Source: Streptomyces sp. CB01635 (GTDB lineage: Bacteria; Actinomycetota; Actinomycetes; Streptomycetales; Streptomycetaceae). From it: a DNA stretch of 64,000 nucleotides. Numbering within the stretch: the stretch's first letter is position 1; every line of letters begins with the position of its first letter. The notes beneath the pieces were generated by a model. That model did not search any database and was not told the DNA's origin. It was given only the letters and a program-made list of their open reading frames with translations. The position numbers and the translations under genes were made by a program. Location: positions 1 to 64,000 of the forward strand of contig NZ_NNBL01000016.1 in the NCBI RefSeq assembly GCF_002803065.1, read 5' to 3'. Below, one piece after another: positions 60,367 to 64,000 of this stretch.

Positions 60367-61386
60367 ATGGCACGCAAGCCCACCATCGCGGATGTCGCAC
60401 AGCGTGCGGGCGTCTCGCGCGCCACCGTCTCCTTCGCGCTCAACGACCGGCCCGGCATCGCGGGGGAAACCAAGGCCCGGGTTCTCGCGGCCGCCGCCGA
60501 CCTCGGCTGGACGCCGAGCCATCAGGCACGCGGCCTCTCCCTGGGCAAGGCCGGAGCCTTCGGTCTGGTTCTGGCCCGCGAGGCGGAGCAGATCGGGGCT
60601 GACCCGTTCTTCCCGGCGTTCATCGCCGGCGTCGAAGCCGTCATCGGGCAGCGCGGCGACGGGCTCATGGTGCACGTGACCACCCCCGAGCACGAGCAGG
60701 GCGTGTACGAGCGCCTTGCCGCACAGCGGCAGGTGGACGGTGTCCTCCTGACCGACCTGCGCCGCGACGACCCGCGTCCCCCGCTCATGCGCGAACTCGG
60801 TCTGCCCGCCGTCGTGGTGGGCCAGCCCGAGTGGGGCGGCGGTCTGACGGCGGTGAGCCTGGACGACGAGCCCGCCTACGCCGACGCGATCCGCCGGCTC
60901 GCGGACCTGGGACACCGGCGCATCGCCCACGTCGAGGGCCCCCAGGAACTGCGGCACGCCCACCGGCGCCGGACGGCCTGGGAACGGACGCTGGGCACGC
61001 TCGGTCTGCCCGCAGGACCGGTGCTGCCCGGCGGGTTCAGCCCTGAGGGCGGCGCCCGGGCCACGCGGGAGCTGCTCACGCTCCCCGAGCCCCCGACCGC
61101 GATCGTCTACGGCAACGATCTCGCCGCGATGGCCGGGCTCTCGGTCGCCCAGGAGCTGGGCGTCCGCGTCCCCGATCAGCTGTCGGTGGTCGGCTACGAC
61201 GACGCTCCCCTGACTCGGTACAGCTACCCGCCGCTCGCCTCCGCCCGCGCGGACGCCCGCGGCTGGGGAGAGGCGGCGGCCCGCGCCCTGGACGCGGTGA
61301 TCGCCCTCGGCACCGCGGCACACGTAGAGCTGCCGCCCGCCCAGTTCGTGCCCCGCGCGTCGATCGGGCCCGTGCCCCGCGAGTGA
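60367..61386 (+). CDS. LacI-family regulator of the second sugar importer
   Basis: This 339-residue regulator has the headpiece KPTIADVAQRAGVSRATVSF and VLAAAADLGWTPSHQARGLS. The sugar-binding half carries RIAHVEGPQELRHAHRRRTA, PPTAIVYGNDLAAMAGLSVA and DQLSVVGYDDAPLTRYSYPP. GGGAG lies about 9 bp before the ATG at 60367. Two AAACCGGTTT palindromes in its own promoter suggest autorepression. It is followed in the same direction by a binding protein and two permeases. Confidence 0.93.
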   Translation: MARKPTIADVAQRAGVSRATVSFALNDRPGIAGETKARVLAAAADLGWTPSHQARGLSLGKAGAFGLVLAREAEQIGADPFFPAFIAGVEAVIGQRGDGLMVHVTTPEHEQGVYERLAAQRQVDGVLLTDLRRDDPRPPLMRELGLPAVVVGQPEWGGGLTAVSLDDEPAYADAIRRLADLGHRRIAHVEGPQELRHAHRRRTAWERTLGTLGLPAGPVLPGGFSPEGGARATRELLTLPEPPTAIVYGNDLAAMAGLSVAQELGVRVPDQLSVVGYDDAPLTRYSYPPLASARADARGWGEAAARALDAVIALGTAAHVELPPAQFVPRASIGPVPRE

Positions 61387-61494
61387 CGCGGGGACCGCAC
61401 TCCCGCACGCAGGGACCAAGCACCGGTCGCGCTGGCGCCGACCGGAAATTCCGCTCGGCGACGAGGCCGCGCGTGAACAGTTCGGAGATCAATC

Positions 61495-62787
61495 ATGCTG
61501 AGGAGAACGGCGTACGCGCTGCTCGTGCTCGCACTCGCGGGCACGGCGACAGCCTGCGGCCGGTCGGCTCCGGATCCGGCCGCCGCCGCTGACGCGCGCG
61601 GTCCGATCACGGTCTGGCTTTCCAACAACGCGCAAGAGGTCCAGTGGGGCAAGGCCATGGTCGCCTCGTGGAACGAGCGCCATCCCGACCAGCACGTGAC
61701 AGCGCAGCAGATCCCGGCAGGCAAGACGTCCGAGGAGGCCATCAGCGCTTCGATCATCGCGGGGACGACGGCCTGTCTCGCCTTCAACACCTCGCCCGCG
61801 GCGGTGCCGACGTTCCAGAAGCAGAACGGGCTCGTGTCCCTCAGTGACTTCCCGGACGGCGAGAAGTACATCACCGAGCGCGGTGGCTCCCTCACGGACC
61901 AGTACCGGTCGACGGACGGCAAGTTCTACCAGCTGCCCTGGAAGAGCAACCCCGTCATGATCCTCTACAACAAGAAGCTCTTCGCAAAGGCAGGTCTGGA
62001 CGCGGAGCACCCCAAGCTCGCGACGTACAAGGAGTTCCTCGACACGTCGCGCAAGCTCGTGCACAGCGGCGCCGCGAAGGCGGCGATCTGGCCGTCTCCC
62101 AGCAGCGACTTCTTCCAGCCCTGGTACGACTTCTACCCGGCCTTCGCCGCGCAGAGCGGCGGCAAGCAGCTGATCGAGGACGGCAAGCCGCAGTTCGACT
62201 CGTCCGCGGGCCGCCAGGTCGCGGGGTTCTGGCGCAAGCTCTACGCCGAGAAGCTGGCGCCGCAGGAGGCCTACCCGGGCGATTCGCTCAACGACGGCAA
62301 GGCCGCGATGGCCACGGTCGGTCCCTGGGCCCTCGCCGCGTACAAGAACAGCGTGGACATCGGTGTCGCGCCGGTCCCGACCGCGGACGGCGGCTCGGAC
62401 AAGCACTCGTTCAGCGACGAGAAGTCAGCGGCGATGTTCAGCTCCTGCAAGAACCGGGCCACGGCCTGGGACGTGCTCAAGTTCGCGAGCTCCGCCGGCC
62501 AGGACGGGAAGTTCCTCGAGACGACCGGGCAGATGCCGATGCGCGAGCACCTGACCGAGAAGTACGCCGGCTACTTCAAGGCGCACCCGACGTACAAGGC
62601 CTTCGCCGACCAGGCGGAGCGCGTCGTCGAGGTGCCCAACGTGCCGGGCTCCATCGACATCTGGCAGACCTTCCGCGACGAGTGGACGAAGTCGGTCGTC
62701 TTCGGCCGGGAGTCCACACCGTCGGGTCTGCGCAACGCCTCATCCGAGATCACCGACCTGCTGAACGAGTACGGGGACCCGTCATGA
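61495..62787 (+). CDS. Sugar ABC transporter substrate-binding lipoprotein
   Basis: This 430-residue lipoprotein has a signal peptide and lipobox GTATACGRSAP (Cys near 22). The family-1 solute-binding pattern includes ITVWLSNNAQEVQWGKAMVA, YQLPWKSNPVMILYNKKLFA, AAMATVGPWALAAYK and the late DIWQTFRDEWTKSVVFGRES. It is the capture component of the second importer. Its stop overlaps the first permease (ATGA at 62784-62787). Confidence 0.94.
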   Translation: MLRRTAYALLVLALAGTATACGRSAPDPAAAADARGPITVWLSNNAQEVQWGKAMVASWNERHPDQHVTAQQIPAGKTSEEAISASIIAGTTACLAFNTSPAAVPTFQKQNGLVSLSDFPDGEKYITERGGSLTDQYRSTDGKFYQLPWKSNPVMILYNKKLFAKAGLDAEHPKLATYKEFLDTSRKLVHSGAAKAAIWPSPSSDFFQPWYDFYPAFAAQSGGKQLIEDGKPQFDSSAGRQVAGFWRKLYAEKLAPQEAYPGDSLNDGKAAMATVGPWALAAYKNSVDIGVAPVPTADGGSDKHSFSDEKSAAMFSSCKNRATAWDVLKFASSAGQDGKFLETTGQMPMREHLTEKYAGYFKAHPTYKAFADQAERVVEVPNVPGSIDIWQTFRDEWTKSVVFGRESTPSGLRNASSEITDLLNEYGDPS

Positions 62788-63728
62788 GCGTGAATCTCCA
62801 GTCAGCGCCCGCCGCCGTCAGGGACAGCGCTCCCGCCCGGCGGGAGGGTCCGCGCAAGGCCCGTGGCCTGTCCCGTGTCGGCGCCCTGTTCGTGTCGCCG
62901 TACGTGCTGTTCCTCGTGGTGGTCTTCGCCGTCCCGCTGGTCTACACGGTGTGGATCTCCTTCCACCGCTTCTACTTCACGGCTCCGGGCACCGACGTCG
63001 ACTCGCCATGGGTGGGCCTGTCGAACTACAAGGACGTCTTCACCGATCCCGTGGTCGGCCGGGCCTTCCTCAACATCGTGATCTTCCTGGTCATCAACGT
63101 GCCGCTCACCGTGGGCGTCTCGCTGGTCCTGGCCACGGCACTGAACGCGAAGATACGGGGCCGCGCGTTCTTCCGCGCCGCGTTCTACCTCCCCTACGTG
63201 ACCGCGAGCGTCGCGCTGGTCGCTGTGTGGCAGTTCCTGTTCGGCTCGGACGGGTTCGTCAACCACCTGCTGGGCTCGCACGCTCCCGACCCGTCGTGGC
63301 TGGTGAACTCGCATCTCGCGATGCCGATGATTGCCGTCTTCGTGACCTGGAAGCAGCTCGGCTTCTTCGTGATGCTGTACCTGGCTTCGCTGCAGAACGT
63401 CGGCAAGGAGCTGTACGAGGCGTCCGCCATGGACGGCGCGGGCCGCGTGCGGCAGTTCTTCTCGGTGACCGTGCCCGGTGTGCGTCCGGCGACGACGCTC
63501 GTCGTGATCTACGCGATCATCACCGGCGCCAACCTGTTCAGCGAGCCGTATCTGCTGACCGGGGGCGGCGGTCCCGACCACGCCTCCACCTCGCCGGTGC
63601 TGCTGATGTACCAGAAGGGCATCGAGCAGGGGCACCCCGACTTCGCGGCCGCGCTCGGCGTCGTCCTCGTCGCGTTCGTCATGGTCGTCTCGCTCGCCGC
63701 CCGCAAGCTCGCCGAGAGGGGCAACTGA
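62784..63728 (+). CDS. Sugar ABC transporter permease (first)
   Basis: This 314-residue permease has helix 1 ALFVSPYVLFLVVVFAVPLV and six helices in all. The EAA loop is ELYEASAMDGAGRVRQFFSV TVPGVRP at about 225-250. The start is fixed by the 4-bp overlap with the binding-protein gene. It pairs with the next permease; the ATPase is not in the window, consistent with use of a shared MsiK-type ATPase. Confidence 0.94.
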   Translation: MSVNLQSAPAAVRDSAPARREGPRKARGLSRVGALFVSPYVLFLVVVFAVPLVYTVWISFHRFYFTAPGTDVDSPWVGLSNYKDVFTDPVVGRAFLNIVIFLVINVPLTVGVSLVLATALNAKIRGRAFFRAAFYLPYVTASVALVAVWQFLFGSDGFVNHLLGSHAPDPSWLVNSHLAMPMIAVFVTWKQLGFFVMLYLASLQNVGKELYEASAMDGAGRVRQFFSVTVPGVRPATTLVVIYAIITGANLFSEPYLLTGGGGPDHASTSPVLLMYQKGIEQGHPDFAAALGVVLVAFVMVVSLAARKLAERGN

Positions 63729-63729
63729 C

Positions 63730-64000
63730 ATGAGTGACACCCTGGAGACCCGCCACCGCGGCGGGAGCGCGGTCCGCTACGTCCTGCTGTCGCTCGGTGC
63801 GGTCGCCTTCCTGTTCCCCTTCTACTACATGGTCGTCGGCTCGCTGCGCGGGACGACGGTCGGTGATCTGTCCGCCGCGGTCCCGTCCGGGCTGACCGGC
63901 GCCAACTACACGGCCGTCAACGGCGCGATCTCGCTGGGCCGTTCCCTGCTCAACTCGGGGATCATGACCATCGGTGTCCTGGTCTGCACGCTCGTCTTCG
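63730..64000 (+). CDS. Sugar ABC transporter permease (second, truncated by window end)
   Basis: ATG at 63730, one base after the stop of the first permease, opens MSDTLETRHRGGSAVRYVLL with helix 1 LSLGAVAFLFPFYYMVVGSL, the usual MalG-type N-terminus. About 90 codons are visible and the frame is open to the window end; the EAA loop would lie beyond it. Confidence 0.9.
   Translation, partial: MSDTLETRHRGGSAVRYVLLSLGAVAFLFPFYYMVVGSLRGTTVGDLSAAVPSGLTGANYTAVNGAISLGRSLLNSGIMTIGVLVCTLVF

Overview
The window is high-GC DNA with strongly GC-biased third codon positions, many GTG starts and overlapping ATGA/GTGA gene junctions. It carries BlaI/M56, DesK-type and LacI regulators and sugar ABC importers without their own ATPase. 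All of this points to an actinomycete, most likely a Streptomyces chromosome. I see no rRNA, tRNA, CRISPR array, intact insertion sequence or phage module. Functions rest on motif recognition in the translated sequence; no database search was possible.

Region 1 (1-38.3 kb) is a patchwork of small accessory transcription units. These include an HD hydrolase with a GlxA-type regulator, a TetR/alcohol dehydrogenase pair with two matched operators, and a Tat-exported penicillin-acylase-type hydrolase. They also include a DesK/DesR-like two-component system in an operon with an ABC exporter, and a BASS-type transporter. A cell-envelope module follows: undecaprenyl-diphosphatase and a PAP2 phosphatase, divergent from a BlaI repressor and an M56 metalloprotease, with a perfect 26-bp palindrome between them. 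Next come a FetB-like permease, an OmpR-type two-component system, MarR, PEBP, dihydrofolate-reductase-like and SDR genes, an EmrB/QacA exporter, a DUF4232 lipoprotein and a glycine/tyrosine-rich secreted protein. This stretch is littered with gene remnants: quinone oxidoreductase, ABC ATPase, zinc alcohol dehydrogenase, thioredoxin-reductase-like flavoprotein, MFS C-terminus and glyoxalase fold.

Region 2 (38.3-55.1 kb) is a coherent carbohydrate-utilisation locus. It holds a phytanoyl-CoA-dioxygenase-like enzyme, a LacI regulator and a binding-protein/two-permease ABC importer. It also holds an FN3 protein, a secreted GH144/DUF3131-like protein, a formylglycine-type sulfatase, a Tat-exported GH35 protein, a GH13 glucosidase, an EEP-fold hydrolase and a GH3 beta-glucosidase. 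A 14-bp near-palindrome of the form TGWATGCGCTTNCA lies in front of lacI, the ABC operon, the FN3 operon and the divergent GH13/GH3 promoters. In two places it occurs as a pair with exactly 13 bp between centres. The locus therefore looks like one LacI regulon that imports and dismantles an oligosaccharide, possibly a sulfated one.

Region 3 (55.1-64 kb) has a MalY/PatB-type aminotransferase and a non-oxidative hydroxyarylic acid (vanillate-type) decarboxylase cluster of UbiX, UbiD and a small D subunit, divergent from an AraC-type regulator. A second LacI regulator follows, with twin AAACCGGTTT operators over its promoter, and then a second sugar ABC importer whose last permease runs off the window end.
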